Source of the DNA: Xylanimonas oleitrophica
Lineage (GTDB): Bacteria > Actinomycetota > Actinomycetes > Actinomycetales > Cellulomonadaceae
DNA length: 64,000 nt
Reading direction: 5' to 3'
Assembly (NCBI RefSeq): GCF_003244315.1
Contig: NZ_QKWH01000001.1
Span: 558,001-622,000 of the forward strand
In this document: one piece after another, positions 52,576 to 63,484 of the stretch
Layout of the letters: each line of letters opens with the position of its first letter
Position numbering within the stretch: position 1 is the stretch's first letter
Translations under genes and position numbers: made by a program
The notes under the pieces: model-generated
What the model was told of the DNA's origin: nothing
Databases searched by the model: none
The model's input: the letters and a program-made list of their open reading frames with translations, nothing else

Positions 52576-52594
52576 TTAGGTAAGGCTGACCTTG
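52576..52594. promoter_or_regulatory. IdeR/DtxR-type iron box
   Basis: TTAGGTAAGGCTGACCTTG matches the actinobacterial IdeR/DmdR consensus TTAGGTTAGGCTAACCTAA at 15 of 19 positions. It begins 10 nt upstream of the binding-protein start, touching the Shine-Dalgarno. A minus-strand ATGACT-17-TAGTCT promoter sits just upstream (TAGTCT near 52608), so Fe-IdeR would repress the siderophore operon in iron-replete cells. Confidence 0.85.
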
Positions 52595-52760
52595 CCGCTG
52601 CAGACTAGGTGGTTTTTTCGCAAGAGTCATGTCACGTAATTGGCATCGTGACCGCTTCGTGACCTGCGGCCGCTGCGGCAGCGGCTTGCACACCACGCCC
52701 CTGCGGGTGTGGCATGACGGCGAGGGCACTCGACGCCGAGGGCCGGGGAGGCACGGAGAG

Positions 52761-53771
<1,011 letters not shown>

Positions 53772-53800
53772 CGCCAGGACGAGTCGGGGGAGAGTCGGGG

Positions 53801-54451
53801 ATGACGCTGGACGCCGCGTGGGCCAGGCGCTGGATCGGCGAGGCCGCCGCGCAGGTGGCGGCAGCCAAGGACGGGCTGACCGAGCTCGACCGGCAGATCG
53901 GCGACGGTGACCACGGGATCAACCTGGACCGTGGCCTGCAGGCCGTCCTCGCCAAGCTCGACGAGAACCCCCCTGGCGCCGACGGCGGCCCCGTGGCCGT
54001 CGGCGACGTCCTCTCCCTGGTCGCCACCACCCTGATGTCCACGGTGGGTGGCGCCTCCGGTCCGCTGTACGGCACGGCGTTCCTGCGCGCGGCCCGGTCG
54101 GCCCAGCGTGAGTCCCTGGGTGCCAGCGCGGTGGTCGCTGCGCTCGAGGCGGCTCTCGAGGGCATCGAGGCCCGAGGGCGCGCGAGGCCGGGGGAGAAAA
54201 CCATGGTCGACGCCTGGCAGCCCGCCGTGGACGCCGCCGTGCGGGCCGCCGACGACGGCGGGGACGCCGTCGCGGTCCTGCGCGCCGCGGCGGAGGCCGC
54301 CGACGCCGGGGCGAGCGCGACCGTGCCGCTCGTCGCCACCAAGGGGCGGGCCTCCTACCTGGGCGAGCGCTCGGCCGGGCACGAGGACCCGGGGGCGCGC
54401 TCGACGGCCCTGCTGCTGCGTGCGGCGGTGGTGGCGGCCGAGGCGTCGTGA
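53801..54451 (+). CDS. dhaL: Dihydroxyacetone kinase subunit DhaL
   Basis: 216-residue ADP-binding subunit that transfers phosphate from DhaM to dihydroxyacetone on DhaK. The Mg/ADP motif IGDGDHG (about residues 31-37), the STVGGASGPLYG loop and KTMVDAWQPA are conserved. ATG 53801 has GGGGAGAG upstream and gives the usual length. GTG 53768, overlapping the dhaK stop, is an alternative that adds 11 residues. Confidence 0.92.
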   Translation: MTLDAAWARRWIGEAAAQVAAAKDGLTELDRQIGDGDHGINLDRGLQAVLAKLDENPPGADGGPVAVGDVLSLVATTLMSTVGGASGPLYGTAFLRAARSAQRESLGASAVVAALEAALEGIEARGRARPGEKTMVDAWQPAVDAAVRAADDGGDAVAVLRAAAEAADAGASATVPLVATKGRASYLGERSAGHEDPGARSTALLLRAAVVAAEAS

Positions 54452-55149
54452 CCGTCGCCCTGGTGCTCGTCTCCCACTCGGTGCGCCTCGCCGAGGGGGC
54501 GGCGGAGCTGGCGGGTCAGATGGCGCCCGACGTCGTGCTCCAGGTAGGAGCCGGGGTGCCGGGCGGTGCGCTGGGCACGTCCCTCGACGTCGTGCGGGAC
54601 GCCGTGGCCGCGGCCCTGCGCGACGCCGACGGGGCCGTGGTGCTCACCGACCTCGGCTCGGCGGTGCTCACGGTCGAGTCCGCGCTGGAGCTGGAGGGAT
54701 CGTGGGCCGGCAGGGTGCGCCTGGCGCAGGCCCCGTTCGTCGAGGGCGCCGTGGCGGCCGCGGTCGCGGCGCAGCAGGACCGGCCGCTCGGGGAGGTGGC
54801 GCTCGCCGCAGAGGCAGCGGCGGCACAGTTCGGGCGTGGCGCTCGTGGCGGAGCGCGGGCCGCGGACGGCCCCGGCGGCCTGGAGGGCGGGCCCGGGCGG
54901 GTGTCCGCACGGGTCGTGGTGCGCGACCCGCTGGGGCTGCACGCGCGGCCGGCGGCGCTGCTGGCGCGAGCCGTCGCGGACCTCGGGGTCCCCGTGACGG
55001 TGGACGGCGTGGACGCCTCGTCGGTGCTCATGCTCCTGCAGCTCGGGGTGCGGGGCGGGCGAGAGGTCGAGGTCGCGGCCCAGGGCCCTGGAGCCGAGGG
55101 GGCGGTGCGGGAGGTCGTGGCGCTGATCGAGGGCGGGCTCGAGGGCTGA
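54448..55149 (+). CDS. dhaM: DhaM-HPr fusion, PTS phosphotransferase subunit
   Basis: 233-residue phosphocarrier. Residues 1-125 are the DhaM EIIA(man)-like domain with the active His in VLVSHSVRLAEG and VVLTDLGSA. After a Gly/Ala-rich linker, residues about 150-233 form an HPr domain with the active His in GLHARPAALLARA and SSVLMLLQLGV. The E. coli protein has a third, EI-like domain, which is absent here, so phosphate must come from a separate enzyme I not in this window. GTG 54448 overlaps dhaL (GTGA). Confidence 0.9.
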   Translation: MTVALVLVSHSVRLAEGAAELAGQMAPDVVLQVGAGVPGGALGTSLDVVRDAVAAALRDADGAVVLTDLGSAVLTVESALELEGSWAGRVRLAQAPFVEGAVAAAVAAQQDRPLGEVALAAEAAAAQFGRGARGGARAADGPGGLEGGPGRVSARVVVRDPLGLHARPAALLARAVADLGVPVTVDGVDASSVLMLLQLGVRGGREVEVAAQGPGAEGAVREVVALIEGGLEG

Positions 55150-55212
55150 ACGACCGTGCTGCCTCCCGGGGTCCGGGTCGGGCGCCGGCCGTGCGGCCGA
55201 TAGCCTGGAGCC

Positions 55213-55656
55213 GTGAGCACCAGCAAGGACCGCCCCGCACCCGGCGACCGGATCAAGCCCAAGAAGTCGGCGCTCGAGCAGTTCACGTCCACGACGCTCG
55301 CCCTCGAGGCGTTCTGCGTGGCGTTCGCCGCCGTGGCCCTGTACGGGCTGCGCGACAGCGCCTACGAGAAGGGGCCGGTGGAGATCACCAGCCCCACCGT
55401 GATCTGGGTCGCGGGCGGCACGCTGTTCCTCCTGCTGCTGGTGCTCTCGCGCCTGACGAGCCGGCCCGTGGGCATCGCGGGCGGCACGGTCGCCCAGGTG
55501 CTGGTCATCGCCACGGGGCTGGCCCTGCCGATGATGTACCTCGTCGCGGGCGTCTTCGTGATCATGTGGGTGGCCTCGCTGCGGCTGGGTACCCGCATCG
55601 ACAGGGAGCGGCGGGCCTACGACGCCGCCCACCCGGAGACCGCGCCGAACGTGTGA
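55213..55656 (+). CDS. DUF4233 family membrane protein
   Basis: 147-residue protein with four hydrophobic segments (LALEAFCVAFAAVALYGL, VIWVAGGTLFLLLLVL, a third, and LPMMYLVAGVFVIMWVASL) and a basic N-terminus. In most actinobacteria this family sits directly between folC and ndk; here it still precedes ndk but is 6.6 kb from folC. Function unknown. GTG 55213 is the start. Confidence 0.82.
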   Translation: MSTSKDRPAPGDRIKPKKSALEQFTSTTLALEAFCVAFAAVALYGLRDSAYEKGPVEITSPTVIWVAGGTLFLLLLVLSRLTSRPVGIAGGTVAQVLVIATGLALPMMYLVAGVFVIMWVASLRLGTRIDRERRAYDAAHPETAPNV

Positions 55657-55664
55657 GGCTTCCG

Positions 55665-55698
55665 ACGGGGGCCGCCGGTGCGGACCGGCGGCCCCCGT
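55665..55698 (+). terminator. Hairpin between DUF4233 gene and ndk
   Basis: Perfect 15-bp arms 55665-55679 and 55684-55698 (ACGGGGGCCGCCGGT and complement) with loop GCGG, 13 nt before the ndk start. It probably ends or attenuates the upstream transcript; TTAGGCT straddling its 3' end could be a -10 for ndk. Confidence 0.7.
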
Positions 55699-55711
55699 TA
55701 GGCTTCGGGGC

Positions 55712-56155
55712 ATGACGCAAGAGACCACCGTCCCCGCCGTCGAGCGCACCCTGGTGCTGGTCAAGCCCGACGGCGTCCGCCGCGGGCTGTCCGGCGAGGT
55801 GCTGCGCCGCATCGAGGCCAAGGGCTACACCCTGGCCGCCGTGCAGCTGCTGACCGCCACCCCCGAGCTGCTCTCGCAGCACTACGCCGAGCACGTGGGC
55901 AAGCCGTTCTACCAGCCGCTGGTGGACTTCATGCTCTCGGGCCCCACGCTCGCCGTCGTGGCCGAGGGTCAGCGTGTGATCGAGGGCTTCCGCTCGCTCG
56001 CGGGCACCACCGACCCCACCACGGCCGCTCCCGGCACCATCCGTGGCGACCTGGCCCGCGACTGGGGCACCTCGGTGCTGCAGAACATCGTGCACGGCTC
56101 CGACTCGCCGGAGTCGGCGGAGCGCGAGATCGCGCTCTGGTTCCCGTCGCTCTGA
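55712..56155 (+). CDS. ndk: Nucleoside diphosphate kinase
   Basis: 147-residue cytosolic enzyme exchanging gamma-phosphates among NTPs. The phosphohistidine lies in NIVHGSDSPESAEREI. RTLVLVKPDGVRRGLSGEVL and FRSLAGTTDP complete the family pattern. The short N-terminal extension (MTQETTVPAVE) is unremarkable. Followed by a very long hairpin. Confidence 0.95.
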   Translation: MTQETTVPAVERTLVLVKPDGVRRGLSGEVLRRIEAKGYTLAAVQLLTATPELLSQHYAEHVGKPFYQPLVDFMLSGPTLAVVAEGQRVIEGFRSLAGTTDPTTAAPGTIRGDLARDWGTSVLQNIVHGSDSPESAEREIALWFPSL

Positions 56156-56169
56156 CGCCCTCCCTCCCA

Positions 56170-56233
56170 CGACGCGGGTCCCCGGGTCCCCGGTCCTGAC
56201 CGCTCAGGACCGGGGACCCGGGGACCCGCGTCG
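56170..56233. terminator. 30-bp perfect hairpin after ndk
   Basis: Arms 56170-56199 and 56204-56233 are perfectly complementary over 30 bp with a 4-nt loop (CCGC). The arm itself contains repeats of GGGTCCCC. It lies 15 nt after the ndk stop and 52 nt before smc, and would end transcription in either direction. Confidence 0.85.
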
Positions 56234-56284
56234 GTCGTCAGGGGCTGCGGGGGTCTGTGGGCCCTGCCCGCTAGGCTTCGGCGG

Positions 56285-59200
56285 GTGCACCTCAAGACGC
56301 TCACGCTCCGGGGCTTCAAGTCGTTCGCCTCGGCGACGACGCTGAGCTTCGAGCCGGGCGTCACGTGCGTCGTGGGGCCCAACGGCTCCGGCAAGTCGAA
56401 CGTGGTGGACGCCCTCGCGTGGGTCATGGGCGAGCAGGGTGCCAAGTCGCTGCGCGGCGGCAAGATGGAGGACGTCATCTTCGCGGGCACCTCGGGCCGC
56501 CCGCCGCTGGGCCGCGCCGAGGTCGCCCTCACCATCGACAACACCGACGGCGCGCTGCCGATCGACTACACCGAGGTGACGATCTCGCGCACGCTGTTCC
56601 GCAGCGGCGGCTCGGAGTACGCGATCAACGGCTCGCCGTGCCGTCTCCTCGACATCCAGGAGCTCCTGAGCGACTCGGGGATCGGCCGCGAGATGCACGT
56701 GGTCGTGGGGCAGGGGCAGCTCGACGCGGTGCTGCGTGCCACCCCGGAGGACCGCCGCGGGTTCGTGGAGGAGGCCGCCGGGGTCCTCAAGCACCGCAAG
56801 CGCAAGGAGAAGGCCCTGCGCAAGCTGGACCAGATGGCCGGCAACCTGGCGCGCCTGACCGACCTGACCACCGAGCTGCGGCGGCAGCTGGGCCCCCTGG
56901 GGCGCCAGGCGGAGGCGGCGCGGCGGGCGCGCACGGTGCAGGCGGACCTGAGGGACGCGCGCAGCCGCCTGCTGGCCGACGACCTGGCCCAGCTGACGGC
57001 ACAGATCGAGGCGGAGCAGGCGGACGAGGCCGCCCTGCGCGAGCGGCAGGCCGCCACGGAGGCGGCGCTGGGTGCAGCACGCGAGCGGCTGGCTCGGCTC
57101 GAGGTGGCGGCCGCGGGGGCGACGACGGCGGCAGCCCGGGCGGGGGACACGTTCCACGCCCTGTCGGCGCTGCGCGAGCGGCTGCGCGGCCTGCGCACCC
57201 TCGCGGAGGAGCGGGTGCGTCTGCTGGGCACGGCGGAGCCCGAGCACCGCGGGCAGGACCCGGCCGAGCTCGAGGCCCAGGCCGAGCGGGCCAGGGCGTC
57301 GGAGGCGGAGCTGGCCCGGGAGGTGGAGCTGGCGCGCACGGCGCTGGCCGGCGCGGTCGAGGCCCGGGCCGCGGCGGAGGCGGCCGGGAGCGAGGCGGAG
57401 AAGGAGCTGGCCGCCCTGCTGCGGGGCGCCGCGGACCGCCGCGAGGGGCTGGCTCGGCTGGCCGGCCAGGTCGCCGCGCGCCGCAGCCGCGTCGAGGCGG
57501 GCGACGCCGAGCTCGAGCGGGTGCGCGCCGCGCTGGAGGAGGCGGAGCGGCGCGAGCAGGAGGCCGTGCGGGAGTTCGCCGCGCTGGAGACCCAGGTGGT
57601 GGGCGCGGAGGCAGGGGAGGAAGGCCTGGACGCCGAGCACGAGGCCGCCGCCGACGCGCTGGAGGAGGCCCGTGCCGCCGTCGCCTCGCTGGAGGAGCGG
57701 CTGGCCGCCGCCGACCGGGACCGGGCGACGTGGTCGGCCCGCGTGGAGGCGCTCGAGCTGAGCCTGGACCGCAAGGACGGGGCCGGTGCGCTGCTCGCGG
57801 CGGACGCGCCCGGGGTGCTGGGCTCGGTGGCCGCGCTGCTGGGCGTGGAGGCCGGGTACGAGGACGCCGTGGCGGCCGCCCTGGGGCCCCTGGCCGACGC
57901 CGTCGCCGTCGCCGACGTGGACGCCGCGGTCGACGCGCTGCGCCTCCTGCGCGACGACGACGCGGGCCGGGCCGGGCTGGTGGTCGGCTCGGAGGGCGCC
58001 TCGCAGGAGCCACCGGCTCAGGTCGGCGCGCTGCCCCCGGGGGCGCGCCGGGCGCTCGACGTCGTCACGGTCTCGGGGCCCGCCGCCGCGCCGCTGCGCG
58101 CGCTGCTGGCCGACGTCGTCGTCGTCGAGGACCTGGCGGAGGCCAGGGCGCTCGTGGCCGCCCAGCCGGGGGTGGTGGCCGCGACGCGCGCCGGCGACCT
58201 GCTCGGTGCCGTGCGCGCCTGGGGCGGGTCCGCGGCGGCGCCGAGCGTGCTCCACCTGCAGTCCGCGCTCGACGAGGCACGCTCCAGCGCCGAGGAGGCG
58301 ACGGCCCGCGGGGAGCGGTGCCGCTTCGAGCTGGCGGCGGCCCGCGAGGCCCTGACCGGGGCCCAGGACCGGTACGACGAGACTCTCGACCGCCTCAACG
58401 AGTCCGACGCCGCGCTCGCCGCGGTGGCCGAGCGGCTGGGTACGCTCGGAGCCGCGCAGCGGGCGGCCCGGGCCGAGGCGGAGCGGCACCGGAGCAACCT
58501 CGCCCAGGCCACCGAGCGGCGGGCCGCCGACGAGGCCGAGCTCGCGGAGCTGACCCGGCGCCTGGAGGTGGCCGAGGCCGAGCCCGCACAGTCCCACGAG
58601 GCTGTCACCGAGGCCACCCGCGCGCGCGACGCCGCCCAGGAGGCAGCGACACAGGCGCGCTCCGCCGAGACGGAGGCACGGCTCGCCCTGCGCACCAGCG
58701 AGGAGCGCGCCCGAGCCGTCTCGGGGCGGGCGCACGGCCTGGCCCGGGCGGCCGCCGCCGAGCGAGCCGCCCGCGAGAAGGCCGCGGCGCGGGCGCGGGC
58801 CCGCACCGCCCAGGCGCAGGTCGCCGCCTCGGTCCGCGACGACGCGACCACGGCGCTCGACGCGCTGGCCCGGTCGATCGAGCGGGCCGCCGCCGAGCGT
58901 GCGGCCGCCGAGGAAGCACGCACGGCCCGCGCCCACGAGCTCGACGCGGTGCGCGCCGACGTCGACCGTCTCGCCGGCGAGCTGCGGGAGCTGACCGACG
59001 TCGCCCACCGCGACGAGGTGGCGCGCGCGCAGCAGACCCTGCGCCTGGAGCAGCTGCGCGCACGGGCCACCGACGAGCTCGGCACCGACCCCGAGACCCT
59101 GGTCGAGGAGTACGGCCCGCACCGGATGGTGCCCGTGCCGCGGCCCGAGGGCGCGGCCGAGGAGGATCCCGACCCGGAGCCCGTGCCGTACGTGCGCGAG

Positions 59201-59854
59201 GAGCAGGAGAAGCGGCTGCGGCAGGCCGAGCGGGCGCTGGCCCGCATCGGCACGGTCAACCCGCTCGCCCTGGAGGAGTTCGCCGCGCTCGAGGAGAGGC
59301 ACCGGTTCCTCACCGACCAGCTCGCGGACCTGAAGAAGTCCCGCCAGGACCTGCTGCAGATCGTCGAGGACATCGACGAGCGGGTGCAGCAGGTGTTCGC
59401 CGAGGCGTTCCGGGACACGGCCGCGCAGTTCGAGCGGGTCTTCCCCACGCTGTTCCCGGGCGGCGAGGGCCGGCTCGTGCTGACCGACCCCACCGACCTG
59501 CTGGGCACGGGGATCGAGGTCGAGGCGCGCCCGGCGGGCAAGAAGGTCAAGCGCCTCAGCCTCCTCTCGGGGGGCGAGCGCTCGCTGACCGCGGTGGCGT
59601 TCCTCGTCTCCATCTTCAAGGCGCGCCCCAGCCCGTTCCTCATCATGGACGAGGTCGAGGCAGCGCTCGACGACGTCAACCTGGGCCGCCTGCTCGACAT
59701 CTTCCGGGAGCTGCAGCGCGACTCCCAGCTCATCGTCATCACGCACCAGAAGCGCACGATGGAGATCGCCGACGCCCTGTACGGCGTCACGATGCGTGGT
59801 GACGGTGTGACGACCGTCATCTCCCAGCGCCTGCGGGAGGCCGCGGACGCCTGA
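56285..59854 (+). CDS. smc: Chromosome segregation protein SMC
   Basis: 1189-residue condensin ATPase. Walker A GPNGSGKSN is at about residues 32-40, the Q-loop WVMGEQGAKSLRGGKMEDVIFAG follows, then long Ala/Arg/Glu-rich coiled coils. The hinge spans about residues 500-660 (GVLGSVAALLGVEAGYEDAVAAALG). The C-terminal head has the signature LLSGGERSLTAVA and Walker B PFLIMDEVEAALDD. GTG 56285 gives MHLKTLTLRGFKSFA, the universal SMC start. ScpA/ScpB partners are not in the window. Confidence 0.96.
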   Translation: MHLKTLTLRGFKSFASATTLSFEPGVTCVVGPNGSGKSNVVDALAWVMGEQGAKSLRGGKMEDVIFAGTSGRPPLGRAEVALTIDNTDGALPIDYTEVTISRTLFRSGGSEYAINGSPCRLLDIQELLSDSGIGREMHVVVGQGQLDAVLRATPEDRRGFVEEAAGVLKHRKRKEKALRKLDQMAGNLARLTDLTTELRRQLGPLGRQAEAARRARTVQADLRDARSRLLADDLAQLTAQIEAEQADEAALRERQAATEAALGAARERLARLEVAAAGATTAAARAGDTFHALSALRERLRGLRTLAEERVRLLGTAEPEHRGQDPAELEAQAERARASEAELAREVELARTALAGAVEARAAAEAAGSEAEKELAALLRGAADRREGLARLAGQVAARRSRVEAGDAELERVRAALEEAERREQEAVREFAALETQVVGAEAGEEGLDAEHEAAADALEEARAAVASLEERLAAADRDRATWSARVEALELSLDRKDGAGALLAADAPGVLGSVAALLGVEAGYEDAVAAALGPLADAVAVADVDAAVDALRLLRDDDAGRAGLVVGSEGASQEPPAQVGALPPGARRALDVVTVSGPAAAPLRALLADVVVVEDLAEARALVAAQPGVVAATRAGDLLGAVRAWGGSAAAPSVLHLQSALDEARSSAEEATARGERCRFELAAAREALTGAQDRYDETLDRLNESDAALAAVAERLGTLGAAQRAARAEAERHRSNLAQATERRAADEAELAELTRRLEVAEAEPAQSHEAVTEATRARDAAQEAATQARSAETEARLALRTSEERARAVSGRAHGLARAAAAERAAREKAAARARARTAQAQVAASVRDDATTALDALARSIERAAAERAAAEEARTARAHELDAVRADVDRLAGELRELTDVAHRDEVARAQQTLRLEQLRARATDELGTDPETLVEEYGPHRMVPVPRPEGAAEEDPDPEPVPYVREEQEKRLRQAERALARIGTVNPLALEEFAALEERHRFLTDQLADLKKSRQDLLQIVEDIDERVQQVFAEAFRDTAAQFERVFPTLFPGGEGRLVLTDPTDLLGTGIEVEARPAGKKVKRLSLLSGGERSLTAVAFLVSIFKARPSPFLIMDEVEAALDDVNLGRLLDIFRELQRDSQLIVITHQKRTMEIADALYGVTMRGDGVTTVISQRLREAADA

Positions 59855-59939
59855 GACCGCGGGCCTGGGGCTCGTGTCCTCGCAGAATCCTCACCTCCCG
59901 TCCCGGGCGTGTGCGAGCGGGTGAGGGAAACTTGGTGCC

Positions 59940-60350
59940 ATGGTCACGTTCGTCGTCTGGTGTGTCGTCGCTGTCCTCCTCGTCGCCGGTGTGTTCCTCG
60001 TGGCGAACGTGATGGAGCGGCGCGACGACGACGTGCCCGTGGGGCTCGGCGGCAGCCTCCGCGGTTTCTGGAGCAGCTTCCGGGCGGGGCTCCGGCGCGA
60101 GCGGCGCGAGGAAGCGGTGCCGGAACCGGTCGACACGGATCTCGACACGTTCTTCGCCGGCACCGTCGAGAGCGGGCCCGCCTACGTCGACGCGGAACAG
60201 CTCTCCGACGTGCTGCACCGCGCACGTGAGCAGGCCACCCGTCAGCTCCACGTGGGCACCGTGCACCGCCCCGACGTCGCGCCCGAGCCGGCCGCCGGGG
60301 CCCCCGCCTCCCCGGCGCCGGGCCCGGCGTCCCCGGGCGGGCGCGGCTGA
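59940..60350 (+). CDS. Small membrane-anchored protein of unknown function
   Basis: 136-residue protein between smc and ftsY. One N-terminal transmembrane helix (FVVWCVVAVLLVAGVFLVANVM) is followed by a cytosolic part with an Arg-rich patch (RAGLRRERREE), an acidic segment (DTDLDTFFAG), a short helix (AEQLSDVLHRAREQATRQL) and a Pro/Ala-rich tail. I do not recognise a named family. ATG 59940 follows a weak GAGGGAAA site. Confidence 0.7.
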   Translation: MVTFVVWCVVAVLLVAGVFLVANVMERRDDDVPVGLGGSLRGFWSSFRAGLRRERREEAVPEPVDTDLDTFFAGTVESGPAYVDAEQLSDVLHRAREQATRQLHVGTVHRPDVAPEPAAGAPASPAPGPASPGGRG

Positions 60351-60408
60351 CCGCCCCGCCCCGCCGCGCGCACGTGCCCGCCGCCTGCGTTCTGGGAGAC
60401 TGGGACTC

Positions 60409-61575
60409 GTGAACGACGTCCTCCTCTGGCTCATCCCCCTGGCCGTCCTCGTCGCCGGCGGCGGCACGGCGGCCCTGCTCGTCCCGCGCTCGCGCCGGCA
60501 GCGTGACCTGCCGTCCGGCACCGTCCTCGAGCGGCCGACGACGGCGACCGGCGACGCCGCGGCCCCCGCCCCCGCCGAGGCGCCCCCCGCAGCAGAGGTG
60601 CCCGCGACCGCTGCCGACGTCGAGGCCGTCCCCGTCGAGCAGCCCGCCCCCGCGCAGGGGCGGCTGGTGCGGTTGCGCGACCGGCTCGCCCGCTCCGGCT
60701 CGCCCCTCGGTGCGCGCCTGCTCGCGGTGCTCTCGCGCGACCAGCTGACCGAGGACGACTGGGACGAGATCGAGGAGACGCTCCTGCTCGCCGACGTCGG
60801 CGCCGGCCCCGCCGGGGAGCTCGTCGAGGCGCTGCGCACGCGTGTTCGCGTGCTCGGCGTCACCGACACCCAGGCCGTGCGCGCGCTCCTGCGCGAGGAG
60901 CTGGTCCGGCTCGTCGACCCCGGCATGGACCGCGCGCTGCGCACGGCCGGTGACGAGCCCGGCCAGCCGGGCGTCGTCATGGTGGTGGGCGTCAACGGCA
61001 CCGGCAAGACCACCACGGTGGGCAAGCTGGCCCGCGTGCTGGTCGCCGAGGACAAGAAGGTGGTGCTCGGCGCGGCGGACACGTTCCGTGCCGCGGCGGC
61101 GGACCAGCTGCAGACGTGGGGCTCGCGCGTCGGCGTCACCACCGTGCGGGCGGACCGTGACGGCGCGGACCCGGCGGCCGTCGCGTTCGACGCGGTGCGG
61201 CAGGGCAAGGCCGACGGCGCCGACGTCGTCCTGGTGGACACGGCCGGTCGTCTGCAGAACAAGGCCGGCCTCATGGACGAGCTCGGCAAGATCACGCGCG
61301 TGGTGACGCGCGAGGCCCCGCTGACCGAGGTGCTGCTGGTGCTCGACGCCACCACCGGCCAGAACGGCCTGACCCAGGCGCGCGTGTTCGGCGAGGTCGC
61401 CGGGGTCACGGGCATCGTGCTGACCAAGCTCGACGGCACCGCCAAGGGCGGCATCGTCGTGGCCGTGCAGCGCGAGCTGGGCGTGCCGGTCAAGCTCGTG
61501 GGCCTGGGGGAGGGGCCGGACGACCTGGCACCGTTCGACGCGGAGCAGTTCGTCGACGGCATCCTCGGCGACTGA
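60409..61575 (+). CDS. ftsY: Signal recognition particle receptor FtsY
   Basis: 388-residue SRP receptor GTPase for cotranslational membrane targeting. It has an N-terminal membrane helix (LLWLIPLAVLVAGGGTAALLV), a short Pro/Ala/Glu-rich A region, the N domain from about residue 90, and the G domain with GVNGTGKTTTVGK, DTFRAAAADQL, DTAGR and TKLDGTAKGG. GTG 60409 is the start. The smc-ftsY neighbourhood is conserved in actinobacteria. Confidence 0.96.
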   Translation: MNDVLLWLIPLAVLVAGGGTAALLVPRSRRQRDLPSGTVLERPTTATGDAAAPAPAEAPPAAEVPATAADVEAVPVEQPAPAQGRLVRLRDRLARSGSPLGARLLAVLSRDQLTEDDWDEIEETLLLADVGAGPAGELVEALRTRVRVLGVTDTQAVRALLREELVRLVDPGMDRALRTAGDEPGQPGVVMVVGVNGTGKTTTVGKLARVLVAEDKKVVLGAADTFRAAAADQLQTWGSRVGVTTVRADRDGADPAAVAFDAVRQGKADGADVVLVDTAGRLQNKAGLMDELGKITRVVTREAPLTEVLLVLDATTGQNGLTQARVFGEVAGVTGIVLTKLDGTAKGGIVVAVQRELGVPVKLVGLGEGPDDLAPFDAEQFVDGILGD

Positions 61576-61643
61576 GGTCGCCGCTCCGGCACAGGCAGAC
61601 CGCAGCGGCGGCGCGAACGCGGCGCAGACGCCGCGCGGCGGCA

Positions 61644-61676
61644 CGTGGGCGTCCGACGACTCGTCGGGCGCCCACG
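61644..61676 (+). terminator. Terminator hairpin after ftsY
   Basis: Arms 61644-61659 and 61661-61676 (CGTGGGCGTCCGACGA and its complement with one G-U pair), about 70 nt after the ftsY stop. A second perfect 10-bp hairpin (61707-61716/61725-61734) follows before the GlnR-type sites. Confidence 0.7.
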
Positions 61677-61740
61677 CCCGTGTCACGGCCAGGTCACGAC
61701 CGGGACCGCTGCGTCCCGCATGCTGGACGCAGCGGGCAGG

Positions 61741-61809
61741 GAAACCCAACGTTTACCCGTGCGCGGCGTCTGTCACGCCGTCGTAACGCGAGAAGGTCCC
61801 GGTGGAAAC
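61741..61809 (+). promoter_or_regulatory. GlnR-type nitrogen-control boxes upstream of amtB
   Basis: Four pentamers sit at exact 11-nt steps: GTCAC (61772), GTAAC (61783), AGGTC (61794, degenerate) and GAAAC (61805). This matches the actinobacterial GlnR pattern gTnAC-n6-GaAAC-n6-gTnAC-n6-GaAAC. A further GAAAC-n6-TTTAC pair lies at 61741-61756. The last box ends 57 nt before the amtB start. Activation of amtB-glnB(-glnD) in nitrogen limitation is expected if GlnR is present. Confidence 0.7.
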
Positions 61810-61865
61810 GGTGCTCCCTCACGGTTGACCCGTCCGGCCGCCCGGCTGGTGAGGGAGGGAACCTG

Positions 61866-63478
<1,613 letters not shown>

Positions 63479-63484
63479 GCGGCC

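Noticed and set aside
56204-59746. Long minus-strand open frame opposite smc
   Set aside because: It is a Gly/Leu/Arg-rich shadow of an unmistakable SMC protein.
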